From Bradyrhizobium diazoefficiens (GTDB taxonomy: Bacteria > Pseudomonadota > Alphaproteobacteria > Rhizobiales > Xanthobacteraceae), in contig NZ_JAFCJE010000004.1 in the NCBI RefSeq assembly GCF_018131185.1, forward strand, positions 620,001 to 684,000: a DNA stretch of 64,000 nt, in the 5' to 3' direction. Position numbers and translations under genes: made by a program. Position 1 is the stretch's first letter. Each line of letters opens with the position of its first letter. This document shows positions 43,019-51,811 of this stretch, piece by piece. The notes beneath the pieces were generated by a model. It was not told where the DNA came from and did not search any database. It saw nothing but the letters and a program-made list of their open reading frames with translations.

Positions 43019-43693
43019 ATGACCATGGGCGGACATCTCAACATCAACCATTTGATGTTCCTCGGCCAAGGCGCGCTGTGGACGATCGGCCTGTCCATGA
43101 TAGCGCTGATTGGCGGCGGTATCGTCGGCTTCGTGATCGCGCTCGCGCGGATCTCGCCGCTCAAATCGGTACGGATCGCGAGCGCCGTCTACGTTCAGCT
43201 CATCCAGGGCACGCCGCTGCTCGTCATTCTCTTCCTCGGCTATTTTGGTCTTGCCGCCATCGGCCTGCAGGTCTCGCCGCTTGCGGCTGCCGGCGCCTCG
43301 CTGACGCTCTATGTCGCCGCCTATTTGGGCGAGATCTGGCGCGGCTGCATCCAGTCGGTGCCGAAGCCGCAATGGGAGGCGGCCGAGGGCCTGGCGCTGA
43401 GCCGGACCCAGCGCATGATCAAGGTGATCCTGCCGCAGGCGATCCGCATCGCGACGCCGCCGACCGTCGGCTTCATGGTGCAGATCATCAAGAACACCTC
43501 GCTCGCCTCCGTCGTCGGCTTCGTCGAGCTGATGCGCTCCGGGCAGATCGTCAACAACTCGCTGTTCGAGCCGTTCGCCATCTACGCCATCATCGCCGTC
43601 ACCTACTTCGCCATGTGCTATCCACTGTCGCTGTTCAGCCAGAGGCTGGAGCGGCGGATGGGGCGTGGCAGGTCCAACCTCGCGCCAGCCTGA
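43019..43693 (+). CDS. Polar-amino-acid-type ABC transporter permease (2)
   Basis: A 224-aa HisQ/GlnP-type permease beginning 1 bp after the stop of the first permease. YVQLIQGTPLLVILFLGYFGLA and the EAA loop (IWRGCIQSVPKPQWEAAEGLALSRTQ) are intact, followed by VGFMVQIIKNTSLASVVGF, a very typical segment. Start ATG at 43019; a second ATG two codons later is possible. It works as a heterodimer with the preceding permease. Confidence 0.92.
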   Translation: MTMGGHLNINHLMFLGQGALWTIGLSMIALIGGGIVGFVIALARISPLKSVRIASAVYVQLIQGTPLLVILFLGYFGLAAIGLQVSPLAAAGASLTLYVAAYLGEIWRGCIQSVPKPQWEAAEGLALSRTQRMIKVILPQAIRIATPPTVGFMVQIIKNTSLASVVGFVELMRSGQIVNNSLFEPFAIYAIIAVTYFAMCYPLSLFSQRLERRMGRGRSNLAPA

Positions 43694-43694
43694 C

Positions 43695-44453
43695 ATGCAG
43701 CAGACCCCCTCCCCATCCGAACCGATCGTTTCGCTTCGCGACGTGCAGAAGAGCTTTGGCTCGCTCCGCGTGCTCGACGGCGTCTCCTTTGCCGTGGCAC
43801 GCGGCGAGGTGCTGGCGCTGATCGGCCGCTCCGGCTCCGGCAAGAGCACGGCGCTGCGCTGCATCGACCGTTTCGAGAAGGTCGACGGCGGCGAGATCGT
43901 CGTCTGCGGGCATCGCGTCGACCGCCCCGACGTGAACCTGCGCGCGCTGCGCCAGGACGTCGGCATCGTGTTTCAGAGCTACAATCTGTTTCCGCACCTC
44001 ACCATCGAACAGAACATCACGCTCGCCCCCTGCGCCGTAAAGGGCATGTCCGGCTCGCAGGCCAAAGACCTCGCCAGAAAAGTGCTCGCCCAGGTCGGGC
44101 TCGAGGAGAAGCTGCACGCCTATCCAGAACAGCTCTCGGGCGGCCAGCAGCAGCGCGCCGCGATTGCCCGCTCACTCGCCATGCAGCCCAAGGTCATGCT
44201 GTTCGACGAGGTCACTTCCGCGCTCGATCCCGAGCTCACCGGCGAAGTGCTGAAGGTGATCGAGCAGCTCGCGGCTGACGGCATGACCATGGTGATGGTC
44301 ACCCACGAGATGGGATTTGCCAAAGGCATCGCCGACCGGATCGTCTTCATGCATCGCGGCAAGGTCCACGAGACCGGACCCGCCTCGATCCTGACCTCGC
44401 CGGCGACGCCTGAACTCACGCAATTCGTGGGCACTGGAAACTTAAAATCATAA
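43695..44453 (+). CDS. Polar-amino-acid-type ABC transporter ATPase
   Basis: A 252-aa nucleotide-binding subunit. Walker A is ALIGRSGSGKSTALRC, Q-loop FQSYNLFPHLT, the ABC signature LSGGQQQRAAIARSL, Walker B VMLFDEVTSALDPE, and the H-loop VTHEMGF. It begins right after the second permease stop and has the sequence type (GlnQ/HisP class) that matches the permeases. It powers import of the unidentified substrate. Confidence 0.94.
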   Translation: MQQTPSPSEPIVSLRDVQKSFGSLRVLDGVSFAVARGEVLALIGRSGSGKSTALRCIDRFEKVDGGEIVVCGHRVDRPDVNLRALRQDVGIVFQSYNLFPHLTIEQNITLAPCAVKGMSGSQAKDLARKVLAQVGLEEKLHAYPEQLSGGQQQRAAIARSLAMQPKVMLFDEVTSALDPELTGEVLKVIEQLAADGMTMVMVTHEMGFAKGIADRIVFMHRGKVHETGPASILTSPATPELTQFVGTGNLKS

Positions 44454-44471
44454 CAGGAGAGGAGACCAGGA

Positions 44472-45266
44472 ATGACCAACAAGACCTTGCTGGGAACGGT
44501 TGCCGCTTTGTGCGGCCTCATCGCGATGACGGCCACGCCCGCTTCCGCCGATCTGCTCGACGACATCATGAAAGCGAAGAAGATCCGTATCTCGACGGAT
44601 CTCGCCATCCCGCCTTCGGGCATGATGGACAGCACGATGACGCCGACCGGCTCCGACGTCGAAGTGGCCCAGTTGCTCGCCAAGGACTGGGGGCTCCAGC
44701 TCGAGTTCATCCAGACCACCGGGGCGACCCGCATCCCGAACGTCCTGACCGGCAAGGCCGACATCATCATCTCGACCCTGTCGGTGACTGCCGAGCGCGC
44801 CAAGGTGATCGACTTCACCAAGCGCTATGCGACGCTGCAATCCGACGTCGGCTGCCTGAAATCATCGACGATCAAGGACTGGCCGGACCTCAAGGACAAG
44901 CCGATCGGCGTCTCGCGCGGCACCACGCAGGACACCACTCTCTCCAACATGAAGGACAAGGACCTCAAGATCGCCCGCTACGACGACGACGCCACCATGG
45001 TGACGGCGGCGGTCTCAGGCCAGGTCGACTGCGTCGGCTCGTCCGCGACGATCATCAACCAGATCGGTGTGAAGAACCCCTCGCGCGTGTTTGAATCCCG
45101 GATTCCGCTGGCGACCTTCGATCTCGCCATCGGCCTGAAGAAGGGCGAGCAGCCCTTGATGGACAAGCTCAACGCCTGGATCACCGAGAACGTCAAGAAC
45201 GGCAAGCTCAACGCGATCTACAGGAAGTTCCATGGGGTGGATCTGCCGCCCGACATGCGCAGCTGA
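44472..45266 (+). CDS. Periplasmic solute-binding protein of the PAAT type
   Basis: A 264-aa secreted receptor. Signal peptide: LLGTVAALCGLIAMTATPASA. The mature protein has the SBP_bac_3 fold: KIRISTDLAIPPSGMMD, GSDVEVAQLLAKDWGLQLEFI, TRIPNVLTGKADIIISTLSVTAERAKVIDFTKRY, and GVSRGTTQDTTL. These are family hallmarks, but ligand-contact residues cannot be interpreted safely by eye. It follows the ATPase by 18 bp. A strong hairpin after it may protect its mRNA and so favour high expression. Confidence 0.92.
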   Translation: MTNKTLLGTVAALCGLIAMTATPASADLLDDIMKAKKIRISTDLAIPPSGMMDSTMTPTGSDVEVAQLLAKDWGLQLEFIQTTGATRIPNVLTGKADIIISTLSVTAERAKVIDFTKRYATLQSDVGCLKSSTIKDWPDLKDKPIGVSRGTTQDTTLSNMKDKDLKIARYDDDATMVTAAVSGQVDCVGSSATIINQIGVKNPSRVFESRIPLATFDLAIGLKKGEQPLMDKLNAWITENVKNGKLNAIYRKFHGVDLPPDMRS

Positions 45267-45280
45267 ACCAAACGAAAGAA

Positions 45281-45310
45281 AACGTGACAGCCACACGCGG
45301 CTGTCACGTT
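45281..45310 (+). terminator. Perfect 12-bp hairpin between the binding protein and rpiB-like genes
   Basis: AACGTGACAGCC (45281-45292) pairs exactly with GGCTGTCACGTT (45299-45310), loop ACACGC. No U-run follows and the next gene starts 26 bp later, so this is more likely an mRNA-stabilising or attenuating stem than a full terminator. Confidence 0.55.
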
Positions 45311-45335
45311 CATGCAAGATCAAGAAGGACATTAC

Positions 45336-45782
45336 ATGCGTCTCGTCATCGGATCCGACCACGCCGGCTGGCCACTCAAGCAGACCGTCATCGACCACAT
45401 CCGCAAGCTCGGCCACGAAATCATCGACGTCGGCTCCCATGACGACAAGCCGGTGGATTTCCCCGATATCGCGCGGGCCGTTGCGGCGAAGGTGACATCG
45501 GGCGAAGCCACGCGCGGCATCATGGTCTGCGGCACCGGCGTCGGCGCCTCGATCGCCGCCAACAAGATGAAGGGCATCCGCGCCGCAGTCTGCCACGACG
45601 TTCACTCCGCCCATCAGAGCGTCGAGCATGACGACGTCAACGTCATGTGCATCGGCGCGCAGATTGTTGGCGCCTGGCTCGCGGTGGACCTCGTGTCTTC
45701 CTACCTGTCCGCCGAATTCTCCACCGACGAGGATTTCCGCCGCCGCGTCGAGAAACTGCGCGTCATGGACGAGCAAGGCTGA
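45336..45782 (+). CDS. RpiB/LacAB-family sugar-phosphate isomerase
   Basis: A 148-aa cytoplasmic isomerase. The N-terminus RLVIGSDHAGWPLKQ carries the phosphate/substrate Asp-His; the catalytic cysteine is Cys65 in MVCGTGVGASIAANK; HDDVNVMCIGAQIVG and the SAEFSTDEDFRRRVEKL tail complete the family. Members isomerise ribose-5-phosphate, allose-6-phosphate, galactose-6-phosphate or tetrose phosphates. Position between an importer and a PfkB kinase implies a phosphorylated pentose or tetrose substrate. The start is the ATG that gives the family N-terminus. Confidence 0.9.
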   Translation: MRLVIGSDHAGWPLKQTVIDHIRKLGHEIIDVGSHDDKPVDFPDIARAVAAKVTSGEATRGIMVCGTGVGASIAANKMKGIRAAVCHDVHSAHQSVEHDDVNVMCIGAQIVGAWLAVDLVSSYLSAEFSTDEDFRRRVEKLRVMDEQG

Positions 45783-45792
45783 CGGTCTCTCC

Positions 45793-46710
45793 ATGATCCT
45801 GGTGTTCGGATCGCTCAACGTCGATCTGGTCGCAGAGGTGCCGATCATTCCAGGCCCGGGCCGGACGGTGCTGGCACCATCCTACCGGACCCACTTCGGC
45901 GGCAAGGGCGCCAATCAGGCCGTCGCCGCCGCGCGGATCGCCGGACCTGGACGCGTGCGCATGGCGGGCCGCGTCGGCCGCGACGGATTTGGCGACAGCG
46001 CGATCGAAAACCTTCGAGCCAATGGCGTCGATGCCGACCTGGTCATCAGGGCCGATGAGCCGACCGGCTGTGCGTTCATCACGGTCGATCAGGCCGGCGA
46101 GAATGCGATCACGGTGGCAAGCGGCGCCAACATGACGGCGAGCGCCAGTGATCTTGCCGCCGAGCTGTACAGCTCCGACACCGTGCTGATGCTTCAGATG
46201 GAAGTGCCGTTCGCGCAAGCGAAGGAAGCCGCGCGCAGAACCTCGGCGGCCTCCGGCACCGTCATCTGGAATCTCGCGCCCGTTCCGGACAAGATGACCC
46301 GCGAAATGGTGACGGAGCTTCTCGCCGTCACCGACTATCTCCTGGTCAACGAGCATGAAGCGCTCGACGCCGCCGCCGCCGTCGGCCTTGCTTGCGACGA
46401 CCACGAAATGGCAGCAGCCGGGCTCGCCAGAGCCGGCAACCTCACCTGCATCGTCACCGCCGGCCCGCAAGGCGCGCTCGCCGTGACGGCCGAGGGAACC
46501 TGCCTGCGCGCGGCCGCCCCGCGCATCACGCCGGTGGATACGACCGGCGCCGGCGACACCTTCGTTGGCGCATTCGCGGCCATACTCAGCGAAGGCGTTT
46601 TGCTACAACGCGCGCTGGAGGTGAGCTGCGAAGCCGCGGCGTTGAAATGCCTCAAGGCCGGCGCTCAGACCGGCATGCCGATGCGCAGCGCGATAGGTTC
46701 CATCACCTAG
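45793..46710 (+). CDS. PfkB-family carbohydrate kinase (ribokinase-like)
   Basis: A 305-aa kinase. MILVFGSLNVDLVAEVPIIPGPGRTV is a ribokinase-type N-terminus, THFGGKGANQAVAAAR holds the sugar-binding Gly-Gly-Lys-Gly-Ala-Asn block, and DTTGAGDTFVGAFA contains the catalytic Asp and anion hole. NLAPVPDKM, LLVNEHEA and VTAGPQGAL are also typical. It starts 10 bp after the isomerase gene. Ribose is the default guess, but a different hydroxylated substrate is equally possible in this operon. Confidence 0.9.
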   Translation: MILVFGSLNVDLVAEVPIIPGPGRTVLAPSYRTHFGGKGANQAVAAARIAGPGRVRMAGRVGRDGFGDSAIENLRANGVDADLVIRADEPTGCAFITVDQAGENAITVASGANMTASASDLAAELYSSDTVLMLQMEVPFAQAKEAARRTSAASGTVIWNLAPVPDKMTREMVTELLAVTDYLLVNEHEALDAAAAVGLACDDHEMAAAGLARAGNLTCIVTAGPQGALAVTAEGTCLRAAAPRITPVDTTGAGDTFVGAFAAILSEGVLLQRALEVSCEAAALKCLKAGAQTGMPMRSAIGSIT

Positions 46711-46769
46711 GACGGATCGCCCGCATCGCTGGCCACGGCTAAACTCTCCCGATTCGTGGAGCGCTGCCC

Positions 46770-47489
46770 TTGGCCTTCCTCTTCGTCCTCACCGTCGGCC
46801 TCGTCGCCGGCACCATTTCCGGCATCGTCGGCACGGGCTCGTCGATCATGCTGATGCCGGTGCTGGTCTATGCCTATGGGCCGAAGGAGGCCGTGCCGAT
46901 CATGGCCGTGGCCTCCGTCATGGCGAATTTCTCGCGGATCCTGGCCTGGTGGCGCGAGGTCGACTGGCGGGCCTGCGCGGCCTATTCGGTGACAGGCATT
47001 CCAGCCGCAGCGCTCGGCGCGCGCACGCTGCTGGCGCTGCCGTCGCATGCGGTCGATATTGCCATCGGCCTTTTCCTGATCGCGATGGTGCCGGTGCGGC
47101 ACTTCCTGGCGCAGCACGACCTCAAGGCCAATCTCTGGCACCTCGCGATCGGCGGCGCCGTCATCGGCTATCTCACCGGCATCGTGGTCTCGACCGGCCC
47201 GCTCAGCGTGCCGCTGTTCCTGTTCTACGGCCTCAGCAGGGGCGCCTTCCTCGCCACCGAAGCCGCCTCGTCGCTGGGGCTCTACCTCAGCAAGTCGGTG
47301 ACGTTCGAGCGCTTCGGGGCGCTGACCGCCGACGTTGCTCTGAAAGGATTGGTGGCCGGCTCGTCGCTGATGATCGGTGCCTTCGTCGCAAAACGCTTCG
47401 TGCTGCACCTGAAGCCGGAGATGTTTCGCCTGCTGATGGACGGCATCATGCTGGCGGCGGGCATGTCGATGCTGTTGAACGCATTCTGA
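46770..47489 (+). CDS. TauE/SafE-family membrane transporter
   Basis: A 239-aa inner-membrane protein of about seven to eight helices, with TTG start supported by GGAG 9 bases before. The two repeated halves typical of the family are visible: LTVGLVAGTISGIVGTGSSIMLMPVL and LAIGGAVIGYLTGIVVSTGPLSVPLFLF. Family members export sulfite, sulfoacetate or other small organic anions. It follows the kinase by 59 bp and may be the last gene of the catabolic operon or independent. Confidence 0.82.
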   Translation: MAFLFVLTVGLVAGTISGIVGTGSSIMLMPVLVYAYGPKEAVPIMAVASVMANFSRILAWWREVDWRACAAYSVTGIPAAALGARTLLALPSHAVDIAIGLFLIAMVPVRHFLAQHDLKANLWHLAIGGAVIGYLTGIVVSTGPLSVPLFLFYGLSRGAFLATEAASSLGLYLSKSVTFERFGALTADVALKGLVAGSSLMIGAFVAKRFVLHLKPEMFRLLMDGIMLAAGMSMLLNAF

Positions 47490-47527
47490 CCTCTGAGAGA
47501 CATACCGCCGAGCAAAGGACCCAATGA

Positions 47528-47938
47528 ATGCGCACCGTCTCCCTGATCGCCGCCGCCGGCATCGTCCTCTTCGCAATACAGCCGGTGTCCGCCGCGCAGA
47601 CGTTCGACGGCTTATGGGCCTCGACGAAAAAGGACTGCCGCGACAGCGAGGCCCCGGACAGCAAAACGATGATCGACCTCGACAACGTCATCAAGGGCAA
47701 GCCGGCCCCGCTGGTCGATCGGTACGAGAACCATTGCCGCATCGACCGCAAGACGCCGGCCGGCGACGGCCTCGTGCTGTCCGCCACCTGCTTCGAGTTC
47801 TGGGACGATTACACCAAGGGCGTGAACGGCAGTAAGGTCACGATCAAGCTGGCGCCGGGCGCCAACGGCACGATCAAGATCGACGGGAAGCCCTATCTGC
47901 TGTGCAAGCGCAAGGACGAGCTGCCGAAAGCCCGCTAG
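47528..47938 (+). CDS. Small secreted protein of unknown function
   Basis: A 136-aa protein with a signal peptide (SLIAAAGIVLFAIQPVSA). The mature part has QTFDGLWASTKKDCRD, a cysteine pattern of four Cys, and a C-terminal segment of beta-strand character (SKVTIKLAPGANGTIKIDGKPYLLCKRK). The layout resembles small periplasmic lipocalin-like or quantitation-type domains, but I do not recognise the family. It lies 72 bp before radA and may belong to the accessory block. Confidence 0.7.
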   Translation: MRTVSLIAAAGIVLFAIQPVSAAQTFDGLWASTKKDCRDSEAPDSKTMIDLDNVIKGKPAPLVDRYENHCRIDRKTPAGDGLVLSATCFEFWDDYTKGVNGSKVTIKLAPGANGTIKIDGKPYLLCKRKDELPKAR

Positions 47939-48009
47939 CGCGGAACGCGTCGCACTCCCATCTCCGATCGTGCTAAGCACCCACAGCAGAGCAACGACTC
48001 AACACATCC

Positions 48010-49455
48010 ATGGCCAAGAACACGCTTTCCTTCGTCTGCCAGAACTGCGGCGCGGCCTATAATCGCTGGCAGGGCAAGTGCGAGTCCTGCGGCGAGTGGA
48101 ATACGCTCGCCGAGGAGGACACCAGCGGCAGCGTGCCGGTGTCGATCCGCTCCAAACGCAAGGGGCGGACGTTCGCGCTGGAGAGTCTTTCCGGCAAGAG
48201 CCCGGATGCGCCGCGCCTGTCCTCGGGGATGAGCGAGCTCGACCGCGTCACCGGCGGCGGCTTCGTCCGCGGCTCGGTGCTGCTGCTCGGCGGCGATCCC
48301 GGTATCGGCAAATCGACGCTGCTGACGCAGGCGACCAGCCTGCTGGCACGCGCCGGCCACCGCGTCGTCTACATCTCCGGCGAAGAGGCGGTCGCGCAGG
48401 TGCGGCTGCGCGCCGAACGGCTCGGCCTGTCGGACGCACCGGTACAGCTCGCGGCCGAGACCTCGGTCGAGGACATCATCTCGACGCTGTCGGAGGGCGC
48501 GGTACCCCGGCTGATCGTGATCGATTCGATCCAGACCATGTGGACCGACACCGTGGAATCGGCGCCAGGCACGGTGACGCAGGTGCGCGCCTCGGCGCAG
48601 GCGCTGATCCGTTTCGCCAAGAAGACCGGCGCGGCCATCATCCTGGTCGGCCATGTCACCAAGGACGGCCAGATCGCCGGTCCCCGCGTGGTCGAGCACA
48701 TGGTCGACGCGGTGATGTCGTTCGAGGGCGAAGGCTCGCAGCAGTTCCGCATCCTGCGCGCCGTGAAGAACCGTTTCGGGCCGACCGACGAGATCGGCGT
48801 GTTCGAGATGACGGGCCTGGGCCTGCGCGAGGTCACCAACCCCTCGGAGCTGTTCCTGTCCGAGCGCGATCTCGGCACGCCCGGCACCGCAGTCTTCGCG
48901 GGTATCGAGGGCACGCGGCCCGTCCTGGTCGAATTGCAGGCGCTGGTGGCCCCGACCTCGCTGGGCACGCCCAGGCGCGCGGTGGTCGGCTGGGATCCGA
49001 GCCGGCTGTCGATGGTGCTGGCGGTGCTGGAGGCCCATTGCGGGGTCAAGCTCTCCGGCCACGACGTTTATCTGAACGTCGCCGGCGGCCTGCGCATCCA
49101 CGAGCCGGCGGCGGATCTGGCCGCTGCGGCGGCATTGGTCTCATCCCTGGTTAACGCGCAATTGCCGAGCGATGCGGTCTATTTCGGCGAGATCTCGCTG
49201 TCCGGCGTGGTGCGCCCGGTGGCACAGACCCCGGCACGGCTGAAGGAGGCGGCAAAACTCGGCTTTCAGCGTGCCGTGCTGCCCGAATCGGCCCGCGGTG
49301 AGAGCGGCGGCGATGCCGGATTGACGCTGAATGCGGTCAACAGCCTGACGACATTGGTGGCCGAGATCGCGGCCCGCGGCTCCCGCCGGGGCGAATCGAA
49401 CGCGCAGGCCGAGAAAAATGCCACACCGGCAAGATTCCGCCGTGGAGAGGGTTAG
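48010..49455 (+). CDS. radA: DNA repair protein RadA
   Basis: A cytoplasmic RecA-like protein that helps branch migration in recombinational repair. The zinc finger cysteines are C10, C13, C24 and C27 (CQNCGAAYNRWQGKCESC). Walker A is GGDPGIGKSTLL (Lys101), Walker B LIVIDSIQTMW, and the RadA-specific KNRFG motif is in RAVKNRFGPTDEIG. The C-terminal Lon-like domain contains DVYLNVAGGLRIHEPAADLA. Length 481 aa is normal. Confidence 0.97.
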   Translation: MAKNTLSFVCQNCGAAYNRWQGKCESCGEWNTLAEEDTSGSVPVSIRSKRKGRTFALESLSGKSPDAPRLSSGMSELDRVTGGGFVRGSVLLLGGDPGIGKSTLLTQATSLLARAGHRVVYISGEEAVAQVRLRAERLGLSDAPVQLAAETSVEDIISTLSEGAVPRLIVIDSIQTMWTDTVESAPGTVTQVRASAQALIRFAKKTGAAIILVGHVTKDGQIAGPRVVEHMVDAVMSFEGEGSQQFRILRAVKNRFGPTDEIGVFEMTGLGLREVTNPSELFLSERDLGTPGTAVFAGIEGTRPVLVELQALVAPTSLGTPRRAVVGWDPSRLSMVLAVLEAHCGVKLSGHDVYLNVAGGLRIHEPAADLAAAAALVSSLVNAQLPSDAVYFGEISLSGVVRPVAQTPARLKEAAKLGFQRAVLPESARGESGGDAGLTLNAVNSLTTLVAEIAARGSRRGESNAQAEKNATPARFRRGEG

Positions 49456-49622
49456 CCGGAGGTGACGCCGGAGGCGTCCGCCGCTATACACCCGTCACAA
49501 AAGCAGCATGGGATTGCGTGGTTGCGGCCTTGCCGGGAACGCCGTCTGCCCCTCTTTTAAGGCAGCGGCCAAATACCGATTCGGCTAAGCACCTTGGAAG
49601 TACGAGCGGACCAGACCAGCCG

Positions 49623-50252
49623 ATGCCAGTTACCATCCTCGACCTGATCCTGCTCGGTGTGATGCTGATTTCGGGCCTGCTTGCCTTGGTCCGCGGCTTC
49701 ATGCGCGAAATCCTGTCGATCGCGGCCTGGGGCGCCGCGGCGATCGTGACGCTGTACTCGTTCTCGAAGCTGCTGCCGACCGCAAAGACCTACTTCAACA
49801 ACGACACCGTCGCGACCGTGGTCGTGATCGCCGGCGTGTTCATCGGCACCCTCGTCGTGGTCTCCGTGATCACGGTCCGGATCTCCGACATGATCCTGGA
49901 TTCGCGCATCGGCGCGCTGGACCGCACCCTTGGCTTCCTGTTTGGCCTTGCTCGCGGCCTTTTGATCGTAGTCGTCGCCTACCAGTTCTTCATCTGGCTG
50001 GTTCCCGACAAGCAGCAGCCGGATTGGGTCCGCGGCGCAAAGTCCCGAACCGTGCTCGATTCGACCGGAGATTGGCTGAAGTCGCTCTTGCCGGATGACC
50101 CCGAGAACACCATCTTGAGGAGATTCAAGAAAAACAAACCAGATGATGATCAAGCTGATTCCGAACAGCAGCCTTCGGGCAGTGGCGACGGATACAGTAA
50201 ACCTGCTCGTGACAGTTTGAAGAAACTGATCGAGAAACCTGCGGCGCGTTGA
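49623..50252 (+). CDS. cvpA: CvpA-family membrane protein
   Basis: A 209-aa inner-membrane protein. The ATG at 49623 gives the family start MPVTILDLILLGVMLISGLLALVRGFMREILSI; three more helices follow (AAWGAAAIVTLYSF, VATVVVIAGVFIGTLVVVSVIT, GFLFGLARGLLIVVVAYQFFIW). The C-terminal ~60 residues are hydrophilic. It directly precedes purF, as cvpA does in E. coli and many other bacteria. Its role is linked to envelope stability and colicin V export in other species. Confidence 0.92.
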   Translation: MPVTILDLILLGVMLISGLLALVRGFMREILSIAAWGAAAIVTLYSFSKLLPTAKTYFNNDTVATVVVIAGVFIGTLVVVSVITVRISDMILDSRIGALDRTLGFLFGLARGLLIVVVAYQFFIWLVPDKQQPDWVRGAKSRTVLDSTGDWLKSLLPDDPENTILRRFKKNKPDDDQADSEQQPSGSGDGYSKPARDSLKKLIEKPAAR

Positions 50253-50279
50253 TTGCCCCTAAAGAGAGGCGTGGACGAG

Positions 50280-51803
50280 ATGCGACACCCTGACCAGGAC
50301 GCCCGACTTGATCTCGATCCGAACGCCGGTCCAGGCCCGGCCGCGCTAGAGGTTCAGGACGATCTGGAGGGGGATACGCTGCGCGAGGAATGCGGCGTCT
50401 TCGGCATCTACGGTCATCCCGACGCCGCCGCCATCACCGCGCTCGGCCTGCACGCCCTTCAACACCGCGGCCAGGAAGCCGCCGGCATCGTCTCCTACGA
50501 CGGCAGCCGTTTCCATTCAGAGCGCCGGCTCGGCCTCGTCGGCGACACCTTCTCCCGCCGCGAGGTGATCGACCGCCTGCCCGGCAACATGGCCGTCGGC
50601 CATGTGCGCTACTCCACCACCGGCGCCACCATCCTGCGCAACGTGCAGCCGCTGTTCGCCGAGCTCAATGCCGGCGGTCTCGCCGTCGCCCATAACGGCA
50701 ACCTCACCAACGGCCTGACGCTGCGCCGCGAGCTCGTGAAGAGCGGCGCGATGATGCAGTCGACCACCGACACCGAGGTGATCCTGCACCTGGTGGCGCG
50801 CTCCAGGCGCAGCCGCTTCATCGAGCGCTATGTCGACGCGCTGCGCGAGATCGAGGGCGCCTATGCGCTGGTGTCGCTGACCAACAAGAAGCTGGTCGGC
50901 GCGCGCGATCCGCGCGGCATCCGTCCGCTGGTGCTCGGCGACCTCGACGGCTGCCCGATCCTGACGTCGGAGACCTGCGCGCTCGACATCATCGGCGCGC
51001 GCTTCATCCGCGACATCGAGCCGGGTGAAGTCATCGTGTTCGACGAGAACGGCCAGGACATCCACAAACCGTTCCCCCCGATGGCGCCGCGCCCCTGCAT
51101 CTTCGAATACATCTACTTCTCCCGTCCGGATTCCATCGTCCACGGGCGCTCTGTGTATGAAGTGCGCAAGGCCTTCGGCGCCCAGCTTGCGCGCGAGAGC
51201 CATGTGCCGATCGACGTCGTGGTGCCGGTGCCGGATTCCGGCGTGCCCGCCGCGGTCGGCTACAGCCAGCATTCCGGCGTGCCGTTCGAGCTCGGCATCA
51301 TCCGCAACCACTATGTCGGCCGCACCTTCATCCAGCCGACGCAGGCGATCCGCGAATCCGGCGTGCGCATGAAGCATTCGGCCAACCGCGCCGCGATCGA
51401 AGGCAAGCGCATCATCCTGATCGACGACTCGCTGGTGCGCGGCACCACCTCGAAGAAGATCGTGCGCATGATGCGCGATGCCGGCGCCAAGGAAGTGCAT
51501 TTCCGCCTCGCCTCGCCGCCGATCCTCTATCCCGATTATTACGGCATCGACCTGCCAGACCGCGGCGGTCTGCTTGCGGCGACGCATTCGCTGGAGGAGA
51601 TGCGCGAGATCATCGGCGCCGACTCGCTCGCCTTCCTGTCGATCGACGGCATGTACCGCGCGATGGGCGAGCCCGGCCGCGACCCCGCCAATCCGAAGTT
51701 CTCGGATCATTGTTTTACCGGCGCGTATCCGACTCACCTCACGGACCAGACCCAGACCGAGCAGCAACCGCGGCAATTGTCGCTGCTGGCGGAAGCGAGC
51801 TGA
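50280..51803 (+). CDS. purF: Amidophosphoribosyltransferase PurF
   Basis: The first enzyme of purine synthesis: it transfers the glutamine amide to PRPP. The Ntn nucleophile is Cys38 (REECGVFGIYG), meaning about 37 residues would be removed or left as a propeptide. GHVRYSTTGATILRNVQP and the PRPP motif IILIDDSLVRGTTSKK are intact. The C-terminal domain includes PDSGVPAAVGYS. No Cys-based Fe-S ligand set of the Bacillus type is obvious. I use the ATG at 50280; a TTG at 50253 would extend it. Length 507 aa is normal. Confidence 0.96.
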   Translation: MRHPDQDARLDLDPNAGPGPAALEVQDDLEGDTLREECGVFGIYGHPDAAAITALGLHALQHRGQEAAGIVSYDGSRFHSERRLGLVGDTFSRREVIDRLPGNMAVGHVRYSTTGATILRNVQPLFAELNAGGLAVAHNGNLTNGLTLRRELVKSGAMMQSTTDTEVILHLVARSRRSRFIERYVDALREIEGAYALVSLTNKKLVGARDPRGIRPLVLGDLDGCPILTSETCALDIIGARFIRDIEPGEVIVFDENGQDIHKPFPPMAPRPCIFEYIYFSRPDSIVHGRSVYEVRKAFGAQLARESHVPIDVVVPVPDSGVPAAVGYSQHSGVPFELGIIRNHYVGRTFIQPTQAIRESGVRMKHSANRAAIEGKRIILIDDSLVRGTTSKKIVRMMRDAGAKEVHFRLASPPILYPDYYGIDLPDRGGLLAATHSLEEMREIIGADSLAFLSIDGMYRAMGEPGRDPANPKFSDHCFTGAYPTHLTDQTQTEQQPRQLSLLAEAS

Positions 51804-51811
51804 CGGCAGAG

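Noticed and set aside
45085..45105. A TTTGAATCCCGG word resembling a tRNA T-arm
   Set aside because: It lies in frame within the solute-binding protein gene and no acceptor or anticodon stems surround it.
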